64,000 bases of DNA from Xestospongia bergquistia. Its lineage: Eukaryota; Porifera; Demospongiae; Haplosclerida; Petrosiidae. Position 1 is the stretch's first letter, and each line of letters starts with the position of its first letter. A program made the translations under genes and the position numbers. The notes beneath the pieces are model-generated. The model was not told where the DNA came from. It made no database searches and was given only the letters and a program-made list of their open reading frames with translations. This document shows, piece by piece, positions 1 through 12,300 of this stretch. Location of the stretch: contig OZ014412.1 in the NCBI GenBank assembly GCA_963965975.1, positions 8,618,708 through 8,682,707 of the forward strand, written 5' to 3'.

Positions 1-154
1 TATCTTCAAATTGATGTTTAATCAAGTTACTCGGTAATTCAATCTAGTACTATCAACTGTAGATACTTTATCTACTGATCCTCCACCTGGTGGTCCCACA
101 ATTAGATTACCATCTCTACCATAGCAACATTCATTACCTGCTCCTTCATTAGTC
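1..154 (-). pseudogene. AMOP second-half exon, frameshifted, cut by window edge
   Basis: The reverse strand after a TTTGTAG acceptor (exon starts at 154) encodes the conserved AMOP second half, with [10 protein letters not shown] and [14 protein letters not shown]. Paralogous exons read through to a GTGAGT donor. Here one base is missing near position 34 (ctcggtaatt where others have ctcaagtaatt), so the frame breaks after TRLNY. No matching first AMOP half, TIG or IgGFc exon lies upstream, only intron-like relic. I call it a 5'-truncated pseudogene fragment; the rest is outside the window. Confidence 0.75.
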
Positions 155-1925
155 CTACAAATGTACATAATTATATTAATAATATAACATGTGTATATAA
201 TATAGTACACAGATCATTGTATAGTAGTTGTACAGCTATTTTTCAAATATAAGCTACATGTGAATACTATAATATATCAGTTTGTTATTATAGATTCATG
301 TGACTCATTAGTTATGTAGTAGTAAATAAGATACCTAAACAAATCTACAATGTATATATTCACATACTGGTTCCCTCATATAATTAGTTCATTGTCTACA
401 CTAATGACTTTAATTGTTTATAGCAGTATACAATTAAGTATCTATAACATAGATTCTAATTAAATTAAATTCACTACATGTAGTGAACTATTAATAGAAA
501 TACAATTTTTAGTATTATCATTATTTTATGAATGAACTATAATAATCAAATACATCAAATGATAACTGTATCATCATGTACATAAAGGTAACAGTTACCT
601 GATGTTATAAATTACCTTTTAACAATATTAGTGTAGAACTATTATACTAATAACATATTAACTTAAATGATGAACTACTACTATTAATAGTTTATAATAA
701 TAGTTTATTTCAAATTTGTAATGACATCAAGTTTTAAAAATTTGTAAGATAACTGCTATTATAAAGTATGTTACAGTAACATATTATCTCAAATTTACTC
801 CCAGTAGCTGATTGATGACCTTATATCTTCAATACTGATCCTCTTCAATTATATTTCATTCATTCTTTATAAACATACACTAAATATTTAGTTATTTGAC
901 AAGTGTACGTAGGAGGTGTTCAGGTAAGATAAACCACTATTATTGATGTCAATGACATTATTATAATAAATAGGTAAGAAATGTATGTTCAAGTAAGTTT
1001 GAAATCATATAAAATAGACATTTGTTGTTTTGTTCAGAGGATTTGTTGTATATTATAATACTGGTCCCTTTCCTCCTAAATTCTAAACATTAACTGTATG
1101 CAACAAAGATTGCAATGAGATTGAAGTTTGCAGCATAGCTCCTCATAAATACACTATTGTATTTTGTACTGGGGAATAAAGGGATGAGCAGTGATTATGA
1201 GTTACAAAACAAAGCTATCATAATTATAATGATTAATAGTTAGAGGATGAAAACTAAACCAAATAATTGAATCTTATGAACTTAACATTAACAAACTAAA
1301 TACCACTATCATTATACATGTAACTTTTACATGTATATAGCAATCACTTTATGTGGTAAAGTGTCACAATAATAATATATATTATAACAAATATTAGTAG
1401 TAGTTTTAAGGATTGTTTATAAAAAGTCAACTCTTATAGACTAGACACACACTAGCAAGTTCACCACAGAGTAAAATACAGCAGAGATTTTCTGCTCAGT
1501 AACATTTATAATATATAATGTAGTTTGTCTTCCTATTTCCCAATATATATCTTGGCTAACATGAGTAATCACAAAAGGTGTCTGCATTTCAAAACTAATA
1601 TTGAAGTACTAGTATTACAATAATATCACACTAAATGTAAAGTCTCCTCCTATACATAGCTGGTCAAATATATGCACAAAATTATATTATGAAATTATTT
1701 GCATATAATAATAACAATTGACCAAGCAAAGCAAAAACAAATACATTATATTTGAAATTTTATATTCAGAGCACACTTTAGTGACAACACATTATTGTCA
1801 AACACGGGATTTGTAGTTCCAGCAATTAAATTTTTTTTGAATGAACATCTTGAGGTAGTATCTATATAATAAAAACTAATGACTGTATTTATCAATGATA
1901 GTCCATGTAACATTAATACACCATC
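155..1925. other. Relic of the large AMOP intron and flank; no gene seen
   Basis: AT-rich non-coding DNA. It aligns by eye with 57228-59965 (minus the BED insertion there); both share blocks such as the one around taacagttacctgatg at about 590 and 58590. The part next to the AMOP exon resembles the long intron of the intact genes. Part of a segmental duplication. Confidence 0.6.
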
Positions 1926-2276
1926 ATTATCAATACCATATTGTAGACACCATTATCAATATAATATACCATATTGTAGACACCATTATCAATATAATAC
2001 ATACCATATTGTAGACACCATTATCAATATAATACATACCATATTGTAGATACCATTATCAATATAATACATACCATATTGTAGACAACATTATCAATAT
2101 AATATATACCATATTGTAGACACCATTATCAGTACAATACATACCATATTGTAGAAACCATTATCAACATAATACATACCATATTGTAGACACATTATCA
2201 GTACAATACATACCATATTGTAGACACCAATATCAATATAATACATACCATATTGTAGACACCATCAATACAATAC
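1926..2276. repeat. 35-bp minisatellite, about 10 degenerate copies
   Basis: Tandem unit of about 35 bp centred on ccatattgtagacaccatta followed by tcaatataatacat. Copies differ by substitutions and small indels. The same array occurs at 59971-60413 with about 12 much more uniform copies. All reading frames contain stops. Confidence 0.9.
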
Positions 2277-2734
2277 ATAATTTTAAGCTACAGCCTCTTT
2301 ATCCTAACCTCTGTATTGCCTTTGCACAATTTCTACAACAGTAGCTGTGCCCATTAAAATTAATTAAAATTTATTTTATGTTCAACTATAACACAGAATC
2401 TATTGGCAGATTTAGATATCTTAGCCGTTGAGAGTGGACTTTCTGAAACACTTAACTTTGATGACATCATTGTTCATTAAAAGGCCAGAAAAATGCACCT
2501 AACTTAACTTCTTTATTGAAGTAACATATATACATGTAATTTTTTAGGCAAATAGACATCATTGATTGTTACTGCCATTCACCATTTTATAAATATGTTG
2601 ACAACAATATGGGACCCCTTTAGAAAGTAGAGCCCTTGAGAAATATCTCTGGCTGCTAGCTGCCCCCTTCCCCTCTCATCGAGCCTGACTGTTGGAGACA
2701 ATAATAATGTTACTAGGTTTCTAACTAGTGATTA
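2277..2734. other. Duplicated non-coding spacer
   Basis: Matches 60414-60880 and, more weakly, 28265-28735 (shared cagcctctttatcctaacct, and blocks around ggcagatctagatatcttag). No open frame or RNA recognised. Confidence 0.5.
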
Positions 2735-2845
2735 AGTTACATATTGCAGCTAACAGGAAAATGAAGACTATCTTCAGTTTGATCTCTTTCTCTCCCTCAA
2801 TATTCTTCCAATATGGACAAACAAGTGTACTCTCATAAGCAAAGC
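2735..2845 (-). pseudogene. Relic promoter and signal-peptide exon lacking ATG
   Basis: The reverse strand keeps the family's promoter-proximal block TTTGTCCATATTGGA and a sequence parallel to the signal exon (KIVFIFLLAAIC), then a donor-like GTAACT and an intron ending CTCCAACAG. The initiator is CTG (2775-2777), an in-frame stop lies upstream, and the TATA box has become CTTATGAG. The IgGFc exon that should follow is absent. Sister relics lie at 28735-28840, 53785-53895 and 60880-60985. Confidence 0.65.
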
Positions 2846-2849
2846 AACA

Positions 2850-3680
2850 AATCAGTCAGTGCCTTAGAACCTTAATTTAAATTACAAGTACATTGATCAG
2901 CTATTAATGAGAAGACACATATGTTGAGATGACTAAAGGTACTCTCAATGGATGACAAAGAGTAACTTATGTTTTTCTTAGGTCTAGAATATCTTTCTAT
3001 ATTACCAGTTACCAATTCCATTGCTATGTGTTGCAATATAAATGGATTCCTTTCTGTCATAATGTACAGACATCTTATCATCATGACTTGAACTTAATGT
3101 GGACAAAACAACAAGTATCAAAAATATCTTTAAGCCTGTCATCAAAACAAGAGATTAACAAAATTTCGAATCCCCTTTTATCTAAACCATATTCACAATA
3201 CTTTATCAGATGAATACATGTGATGTGCAAGAATATTAAAACAATTTACAAAACATTATAATAATTTAGATATCTCATGACTCTTCACTCCACTCTGAAA
3301 GACATATGTATTTCTATGTGTGACCTTTCTTATTATCTATAAAAATTGCTCTCGATCTTTTTATATGTTCATATATAATGCAACTGGTATATATTGAACA
3401 TGCAATTTGTTGAGAACAGTTTACACTCTGTGTCAGCACAACTAACTATAATTACTGCTGTAACTGTCAAGAAGTAACATAAAATATGAAGAAATGATAT
3501 TACAATGATTGTTTATTCAAAAACTGAAGATAAATGAAGATACAGCACAAAAAATAGCAAATATCAAAGTTCTTAATTTAACTTGTAAATATGCAAAAAG
3601 CAATTATAATTAAGTACAAAGCAACAGTACAGTCTTTAAATGTAATGTATTGTTAATCACTTTTTGTCTAATCGTTTTCA
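2850..3680. other. Conserved 3' flank of family gene; no gene seen
   Basis: Non-coding DNA also found at about 29090-29850 and 53900-54630, downstream of other family genes. The AATAAA present at the same place in intact copies is lost here: a 3-nt difference near 3645 leaves AACAATACATT. Confidence 0.55.
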
Positions 3681-3682
3681 AA

Positions 3683-5485
3683 TTAAAGTTGATTACTCAT
3701 TTCAGGCTTCTCTAGATCTTTAGAGTCAAGAGACTTTTTAGTGGTCTTCTTTTTAAGTACCAGTACTACCACTAAAACTATTATCACTACAACAAGTAGT
3801 AATACTCCAAGACCTACTACAACTACAACAACAACACCAAGATTATTATCATCAGTTGATTTTTGTACTGTAGGAGCTAATACAATAATAAAATATGATA
3901 ACAACTAATATTTTCAACTATAATAACTAATAATTTATTATGTAAAAAAATTAATTCTGACTTCCTTGTGACTTCATCCTTACAATATTCTCTTATAAAT
4001 CCAGGTAAACAATGACAGTTATAATTCTTACCATGAGGTTGACATGTACCACCATTAGAAGGGTTAAAATTACTAGAGTTGGGTTGAAGGGCACCTATTA
4101 GTAACAATAAATAGAGATAAGATTATATGGAAAAACCTGTATTGATAATGTTTAGATTCATTCCTGTTAAGTATGTATATCCTTCTGCATTGAGAGAATG
4201 ATAGTATTTAGTTCCTCCATATCCAATTACACTAAGACCAGCAGTAATATCAGTATGATGTAAAACATGAGGTAGAGTGTCATTAAACTCATGAACTGTT
4301 CCATATCCTATAATGTCACCATTATTACCATGAATAGGTTTCCAGTCCCAGTTATAAGGTTTATCATCTAATAAAACATCAGTTGTGGTAGTTGTTGTAA
4401 TTTGAATGTAATGATGATCAAACCAGTCAATTAATGAAGTGTTCAGTGGTACATAGACAACTTTATTAATGTACTGTTCTATAGGAGGTATCACACTCAG
4501 GATTTCACGGAGGTATGAATATTTATATTTTGAGTATCCTCTATGACCTTCTGAAACAAGTTCAGATACAAGTATTGGCTTATCAGATTCAATAGTACAA
4601 TAGGTAACTGGATCAAAGTAAGGACTTATAAAGTTCCATTCACCAGGAGATGTCAAAAATGTGGATTTAATTAATGTATTGTTACAAGTTTGAGTGATAT
4701 TAGTTTCTCCTTCAGAGGCCACAATCTTTGTGCAGTGCTGCAGTGATGCTTCAGGAAATGGTACAAGGAGGAACTTTTTACCCCAAGTTACTGTTGGAGG
4801 GATCTGCTCTGTAACATAATCACAATATCCCGACCACCACAACAACCCATATTGTGACATCCCACCACCATAGTTGATCTGACACTATACCACACTCATG
4901 TCTACTAATAACTGTTAAAGGTTCATTTGAAATAATTCGAGTGCCAGTTAAATCATCTAAAGCTCCAATCAGAAGTGTTTGCATTAAATGTAGTGTAATG
5001 GTATAGGTATTGCCATCATTGATAATAATAGTTGGGTTGCTTGGATTTTGAGGGTCTGCTGGAACCTTTATCATCTCTGTAGGTACAATAGTTATAATAG
5101 TAAAAGAAACAGACTCTGGTCTCCCCACCAGCTATTTATTGATACCACATAATATTCATATCGTTGTAGTCCCATATTGATGTATGGATATGCTAAATAT
5201 TCAGCAATGAGGTCATAACTCACAGACATCACAACAACTGATATAGGAGTGTTGTCATCATTGGAATAGATATGAATTCCTTTGAATCGTTCTGAATAAT
5301 TTCCATGACGTGGTTCAACATTATCAGGTAGTATTACAATAGCAGGACTATCAACAGATACATTACAAGTGTAGTACCAACCTGTACTACTGTGGTTCCA
5401 CCCAATACCTAACTCTACTGTGAAGGTAACTGGTTGGACTTATAGTGTAGTAATGGTGAGTTCTCTTGTATAGTTCCAACTTGAA
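3683..5485 (-). pseudogene. Decayed short IgGFc-domain transmembrane gene
   Basis: Clearly homologous to the short gene at 61001-62980: IgGFc-binding domain (about 4135-5485), degenerate EGF exon (about 3960-4096) and transmembrane exon (3683-3876) with a valine/leucine-rich helix, KKKTTKK stop-transfer and complete tail. Disabling changes seen directly: a TAA in place of the Ser codon in TTLSVQPV (near 5450); a 19-nt deletion near 5099 relative to paralogues; an 8-nt deletion near 4855 in the Trp-rich loop; and replacement of promoter, signal exon and about the first 25 codons by DNA from the neighbouring AMOP/VWD relic (join near 5480). The EGF donor is GGAAGT instead of GTAAGT and the poly(A) signal is lost. 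Confidence 0.88.
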
Positions 5486-6187
5486 ATCAAGTAGTAATCA
5501 AACCACAATGGCAAACATGCTTGTTATCCATAAACCATATTCTATAATACTGTTAATATGACACATATTCACCAGGTATTGGAGGAGTGTAAGCTGAACT
5601 CTTTTCTTTGGCTACACAAGCTGAGAAGACAGTAGCATTTGCAACTCTTCCCAATGAAGTTTTAACTTCAATCATTCTTCCATGTAGTGTAAATGATTCA
5701 TCATTTGTCTCAATGAGAACAAACTCTCCCTTTCCATTAAACGTGTACTTGTGAAGATCAAGAGTCACAATATGTGGATCACCAATTATGATAGCTAATG
5801 AATGACAAATTATTATAAATTACACAAGAAATCAAGTATTAATCTTACAAATTGAAACCACACTGGCAATCATGCTTGTTATCCATGAACTATATTCTAT
5901 AATACTGTTAACATGATACATACTCACCAGGTATTGGAGGAGTGTAAGCTGTTCCATTATCTGAAGGACGTCTTTCATAGTAAATATTACAACTAGTTTG
6001 TGTTCCTTTACAACAGAAGATATATGGTAGGATATCTTCAATTTGATGTTTGATCAAGTTACTCAAGTAATTCAATCTAGTACTACCAACTGTAGATACT
6101 TTATCTACTGATCCTCCACCTGGTGGTCCCACAATTAGATTACCATCTCTACCATAGCAACATTCATTACCTGCTCCTTCATTAGTC
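5486..6187 (-). pseudogene. AMOP/VWD relic with chimeric VWD-AMOP exon
   Basis: Contains an intact AMOP second-half exon (5928-6187) but with a different acceptor context (TTGTACAG). The VWD exon starts at 5794 with the hallmark GDPHIVTLD and a Lys-Tyr-Thr-Phe-Asn-Gly stretch, then about 67 codons in it joins in frame to the last codons of an AMOP exon (AYTPPIPG), ending in a donor at 5572. The rest of the VWD and all later exons are gone; the following DNA runs directly into the decayed IgGFc exon at about 5485. Upstream AMOP, TIG and IgGFc exons are absent. It is a recombination product rather than a working gene. Confidence 0.8.
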
Positions 6188-8560
6188 CTGTACAATTAAG
6201 CATCCATAACATAGATTCTAATTAAATTCAATTACCTACATGTAATGAACTATTAATAGAAATACAATTTTTAGTATTATCATTATTTTATGAATGAACT
6301 ATAATAATCAAATACATCAAATGATATCTGTATCATCATGTACATAAAGGTAACAGTTACATGATGTTATAAATTACCCTTTAACAATATTAGTGTAGAA
6401 CTATTATACTAACAACATATTAACTTAAATGATGAACCACTACTATTAATAGTTTATAATAATAGTTTATTTCAAATTTGTAATGACATCAAATTTGTAA
6501 GATAACTACTACGTTATAGTAACATATTATCTCAAATATATGTCATTCATTCTTTATAAACACACAGTAAATATACAGATACTTGACAAGTGTACGTAGG
6601 AGGTATTCAGGTAAAACAACCTCTATTATTGATGTCAATGACATTAATTATAATCAATATTAGATTAAATAGGTAAGAAATGTATGTTCAAGTAAGTTTG
6701 AAATCATATAAAATAGACATTGTTATTTTGTTCACAGGAAGTCCATGCTTTATTGTGTATTATAATACTGGTCCCTTTCCTCCTAAATTCTAAACATTAA
6801 CTGTATGCAACAAAGATTGAAATGGAATTGATCACTTATTAATTATGAGTAGAAGTGAATAGGATACTTAAATAGATCTACAATGTACATATATACCTTC
6901 TTCATATAATTAGTTCATTAGTTGTCTAGACTAATGACTCTAATTGTTTATAACACTGTACAATTAAGTATTCATAACATAGATTCTAATTAAATTAAAT
7001 TCCATACATGATATATACTATATACGTAATGTATGATAGATTGTATATTAATTGTATAAGCATTAAATTTGATATAATTATTCTTAGTAAGGAATTACAT
7101 ATAGCTAAGCTAGTTTTAGTATGTTACAAGCCTATGCATACACATTTCTAGTAAATCCATATGTTTCCAAAACTCAATCAATGTACTCAACAACCTGCTA
7201 ATATACAGTACCATATATAAAGTCACACTCATATATGAAACTCATATAATGAATGCATATAATGTTAAAGTGACATATCACTTTTAGCAGTGCTATAGAG
7301 TGTAATAGTAGTAGTATACTAAATCAAACCACTTTACTTACTACAACTACTCTACATGGACTGTTATAATATTACTAGCTATATCTACCCACATTATATG
7401 TTGCTTGAATAAACATTTTAGTAGTATAGAATAGAATACAGGATATCTACTATTCTACATCATACTTGTCCAGGTTTGCCATATGGGATACCTATAGGAA
7501 GTTCTATGCTGTCCATAATCCCACAGTCTCATATGATATGAAATGGGACTGTGAGATTTGAAGGGAATTCTGATAGGAAATTTGGACAACATCATTATAC
7601 AAAGACTATTCATTTACATCACTATCTATATCATATACTGAATTAGTAGTACTTAGAAGAAAACAGGATATCAACTACTCTACATAGACTGTTTACTAAA
7701 TAAGCTACATACTGTGAGTAATATTAAGTGTAGAGTCTGTATATAGTTGATGATACAATTATTTAGTCTTCTAATTACTCAAAGTGGGTAGTAATAATTG
7801 TTTTTGGTAAAAGATTTCAAAATATACATTAAAACCACCTCTTTTACATGTACATGTTCAATAATGTCATGAATTAAGTTGCCCAATGGTATTTAGACAA
7901 AATAACTCATTTAGTACACAATAACTGTCTTCTTCTTAATACTACTAACTTCAATTCTCAAAACCATATGATGTAGATAGAGATTGCGTATTTAATAAGT
8001 CATCTTTACTACTAATTCCACCCATTTTTTTTAATATATGGTAAACCACTTAACCAGAAGATTATCTTCTACATACAGGCTGTTTCCTATGAAGTACCTC
8101 TAGTAGTTCAAAACTAGTAAACATTTAGTTTAGTCATTAATATTAGGTGGAATATTGAGTCTAGCTATGAAATTTAAAGCTTAATCTTAATGTACAAATA
8201 TAGTCATAAACAAAATAATTATATGATATGAACCTGTTAAAACTGGACAATTAACTGTTTTAAGGAAGTGTTACTTGATCCATTGGCACTCTAAATAGAA
8301 TGTTATGAATTACAAACTACATATATTGTATTTGTTACTCAATATCAGTTATGTATATCATTATATTGTGAATACAAAATTATACACAATGTTATTTAGC
8401 ACTAACCACAATACACAATATTACTTGTATTACTGAGAGAATGTACAACATTATATATTAAATGGTTTATTCTTATCATAAATCTCCTCATGTATAAAAA
8501 GGTTATTCTACTTAGAGAGTAGCTTTGGTACTTAGAGAGTAATAACTTAATTAGTTGAAA
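6188..8560. other. Relic of the long AMOP intron; no gene
   Basis: 6190-6900 resembles 155-1100; about 7000-8560 resembles the 1.9-kb intron of the intact gene (39647-41561), including the block around ctaatatacagtaccatata. No exon of the family survives in it. Confidence 0.55.
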
Positions 8561-9292
8561 TACATGCAATGGCTAACAACTAATATAAGCTAGTCTGTCT
8601 GTCTCTTTATTTGTGAATCTTTTCTTTGTTTATTTGTCTCTCCATTATTTCATTGTCTTTTCATTTAATTACCCAAAGGCTGATCCAGTGGGAGGTGGAT
8701 AGATCTCGTGTTCTTCATTCTTGTGTTGTTATTATTTATCTCAGCCATTATAATTAATTATCCATAAGTACCTCTTGTCAGTCATTACTAATTAATTATT
8801 CATAAGTAAACTGTTTGAAAAAAAATGTTATTATTATAGTCTATTCTCAGAGATTATCAAAATATCTAAACCATATTCACAATACTTTATCAAATGAATA
8901 CATGTGATATGCAGGAATATGAAAACAGTTTACATAACATTATAATAATTTAGATATCTCATAACTCATCACTTCACTCTGAAAGGCATATGTATTTCTA
9001 CATGTGACCTTTCTCGTGATCTATGAAAATTCTTCTCAATCTTTTTATATGTTCATATAACATTTACATTCTGTGTTAGCCCAAGTAACTATAAATTGCT
9101 GTTGTAACTGTCATGAAGTAACTTATAATATGAAGAAATGATATTACAATTATTGTTTATTCAAAAATTGAGGATTAATGAAGATGAAACACAAAAAATA
9201 GCAAAGTACATATCTCTTTATTTAACTTGTAAATATGCAAAAACAATTATAATTAAGTACAAAACAATACTACACTCTTTAAATGTAATGTA
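8561..9292. other. 3' flank of fused gene
   Basis: About 8720-8830 carries the ccattataattaattat block also at 27730 and 53530. About 8860-9292 matches the 3' flanks of the other genes (29390-29815, 54120-54595). The relic promoter that separates these blocks elsewhere is missing. No gene seen. Confidence 0.5.
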
Positions 9293-9298
9293 TTTATT
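9293..9298 (-). promoter_or_regulatory. Poly(A) signal AATAAA of fused gene
   Basis: Reverse strand ATTAACAATAAATACATT, about 90 nt beyond the predicted stop. The same signal sits at the same relative place at 29816, 37437 and 54595. Confidence 0.6.
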
Positions 9299-9384
9299 GT
9301 TAATCACTGTTTGTCAAATTGTTCTGAAATTAAAGTTGATTACTCACTTCAGGCTTCTCTAGATCTTTAGAGTCAAGAGACATT

Positions 9385-12300
9385 TTAGTGGTCTTCTTTT
9401 TCAGCACCACTAGCACAATGAACACAGGATGGATTACAATTTACTATAAATGAGATAGAAGTCAGTAGAGTGAGCGAGTATTAATTACTTACTTGGTTTG
9501 GATAAATTAATTAGTTGTTCAAGTTCCTGTCCTCCTCGATATGTAGCCTCTCCAATCTCGATTCTTCCAGTAGTTGCTATATCAAACTTACAGAACACAT
9601 CGTCTCCACAAATATCACTAGCTTTTTTTTCCAGAGCAGTATCAGAAAAGGAAGGTTCATACACAGGAATGAATGATGGAAAATAGTATGTAGACCAGTG
9701 TTGTCCAAAATGATATGTAAACAAACTCTCACTAGGATTATCAATGATCCCTAAATGAAATTTAGAACTATTGGAAATTCCTAACTAACATACACTTACA
9801 TGTAATTCCAAACTTTTCATGTATCTCTTGTATAGTAGAGTTTAATGATAATATCATTCCATTTCCTCTTGGAGTAAGGTCATCCGTCTTATCACCATTA
9901 TATGTACCCATTAATCCTTGAGTTTTGCTTTGATAACTCTCAGGGAGGCTAACAATAAGGACAGATATAAAACCATTTTCTTCTTGTACTTGTAGAAATG
10001 CACCACTTGAGAAGGTAGCACTGAATGTGGTGTTACCAGATTTAATGATGGTAACATTTTCAAAGTCTTGAATTTTTAATTCATCAAAGTTAGCTCTTTC
10101 TCCATCAACAAGAGTAATCACAGAAGTGATATTGTCAACTGTTTCTATTTCAAACTGAACTGTACTTGAACTCTCTTCTTTGGCTACACAAGCTGAGAAG
10201 ACAGTAGCATCTGCAACACTTCCCAATGAAGTTTTAACTTCAATCATTCTTCCTTGTAGTGTAAATGATTGATCATTTGTCTCAATGAGAACAAACTCTC
10301 CCTTTCCATTAAATGTGTACTTGTGAAGATCAAGAGTCACAATATGTGGATCACCGATTATGACAGCTAATGAATGACAAATTATTATAAATTACACAAG
10401 AAATCAAGTATTAATCTTACAAACTGAAACCACACTTGTAGGAATGCTGGTTATCCATGAACTATATTCTATAATACTGTTAATATGATACATACTCACC
10501 AGGTATTGGAGGAGTGTAAGCTGTTCCATTATCTGAAGGACGTCTTTCATAGTAAATATTACAACTAGTTCGTGTTCCTTTACAACAGAAGATATATGGT
10601 AGGATATCTTCAAATTGATGTTTGATCAAGTTACTCAAGTAATTTAATCTAGTACTACCAACTGTAGATACTTTATCTACTGATCCTCCACCTGGTGGTC
10701 CCACAATTAGAATACCATCTCTACCATAGCAACATTCATTACCTGCTCCTTCATTAGTCCTACAAATGTACATAATTATATCAATAATATAACATGTGTA
10801 TATAATATAGTACACAGATCATTGTATTGTAGCTGTATAGCTATTTTTCAAATATAAGCTACATGTGAATACTATAATATATCAGTTTGTTATTATAGAT
10901 TAGTGTGACTCATTAGTTATGTAGTAGTAAATAAGATATATAAACAGATCTATAATGTATATACTCACATAATGGTTTCCTCATCTATTTAGTTCATCAT
11001 CTATACTAATGACTTTATCATTGTTTATTAAATTCTAAAATTAAACATAGATTCTAATTAAATTAAATTCCTTATGTGGCTGTATACTAGTATATTAAAT
11101 GTATAAACATTACATCTAATGATTATTCTTAGTAAGGACTTGCATATACCTAGTTGAAGTGTGTCAACAAGTCTATTCATACACATCTCTAGTAAATCCA
11201 TGTTTCCAAAACTCAATAAATGTATTCAACAACCTGCTAATATACAGTACCATATATAAAGTCATATTCATGTATGAAATTCATATAATAAATGTATATG
11301 TTTAAGTGATATATCACTTTTAGCAGTACTATAGAGTGTAATAGCAATATATAAGTGAATTACATACTAGGAATCAAACCATTTTAAATACAGCAACTAC
11401 TCTACATAGACTGTTAAATTATATAATATTACTAGTTATATCTACCTACATTATATGCTGCTTGAATAAACAGTTTAGTAGTACAGAATAGAATACAGGA
11501 TATCTACTATTCTACATCATATTTGTCCAGGTTGGATACCTAAAGAAATTTTTATGTTGTCCATAATCCCACAGTCTCATATGATATGAAATGGACTGTG
11601 ACATTTCATGCTGAATTATTCTGTATATTTATTATATACAATGTTATTTAACACTAACCTCAAAACACCATATTACTTAGACTGTTAACTTATATAATAT
11701 TACTAGCTATATCTACCTACACCATATGCTGCTTGAATAAACAATTTACTAGAAGACAGAATATCTACTGTTGTATATATTAACTGTTGACTTACATTAC
11801 TATCCACATCATATGTTGTTTGAATAAACGATTTATTAGTACAGAATACTCAGACCATGTGATGTGGTTAGAGATTGCTTATTTAAAAAGTTATTTTATT
11901 ACTAATTTCACCCACTTTGTATAATATATGGTAAACCACTTAACCAGAATATACAGGCAGTTTTCTATGAAGTACCTCTAGTAGTTATAAAACTATTTAG
12001 TTTATTCATTAATATTCGGTGGAATATAGTCTAGCTAAGAAAGCTAAGAAGCTTAATATTAATGTACAATTGTAGTCATAAACTAAATGATTATATGATA
12101 CATATCCTATTAAAACTGGACAATTGTTTTAACCAAGTTATTACTAAATACAATGCCACTCTAAATAGAATGCCTATCATAAATAGCTAAATCTTGTGAA
12201 TTACAAACTAAATCTATTGTATTTGTTACTTAATATTTGGAGTTATGCATATCATTATATTAACAAATTTATATGCAATGTTTATTTAACACTAACCACA

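Noticed and set aside
9498-9686. Plus-strand frames opposite the CGDD-module exons (also 15687, 38361) and opposite the AMOP exon (12939, 18810, 41952)
   Set aside because: Antisense shadows of conserved exons; they recur only because the exons do.
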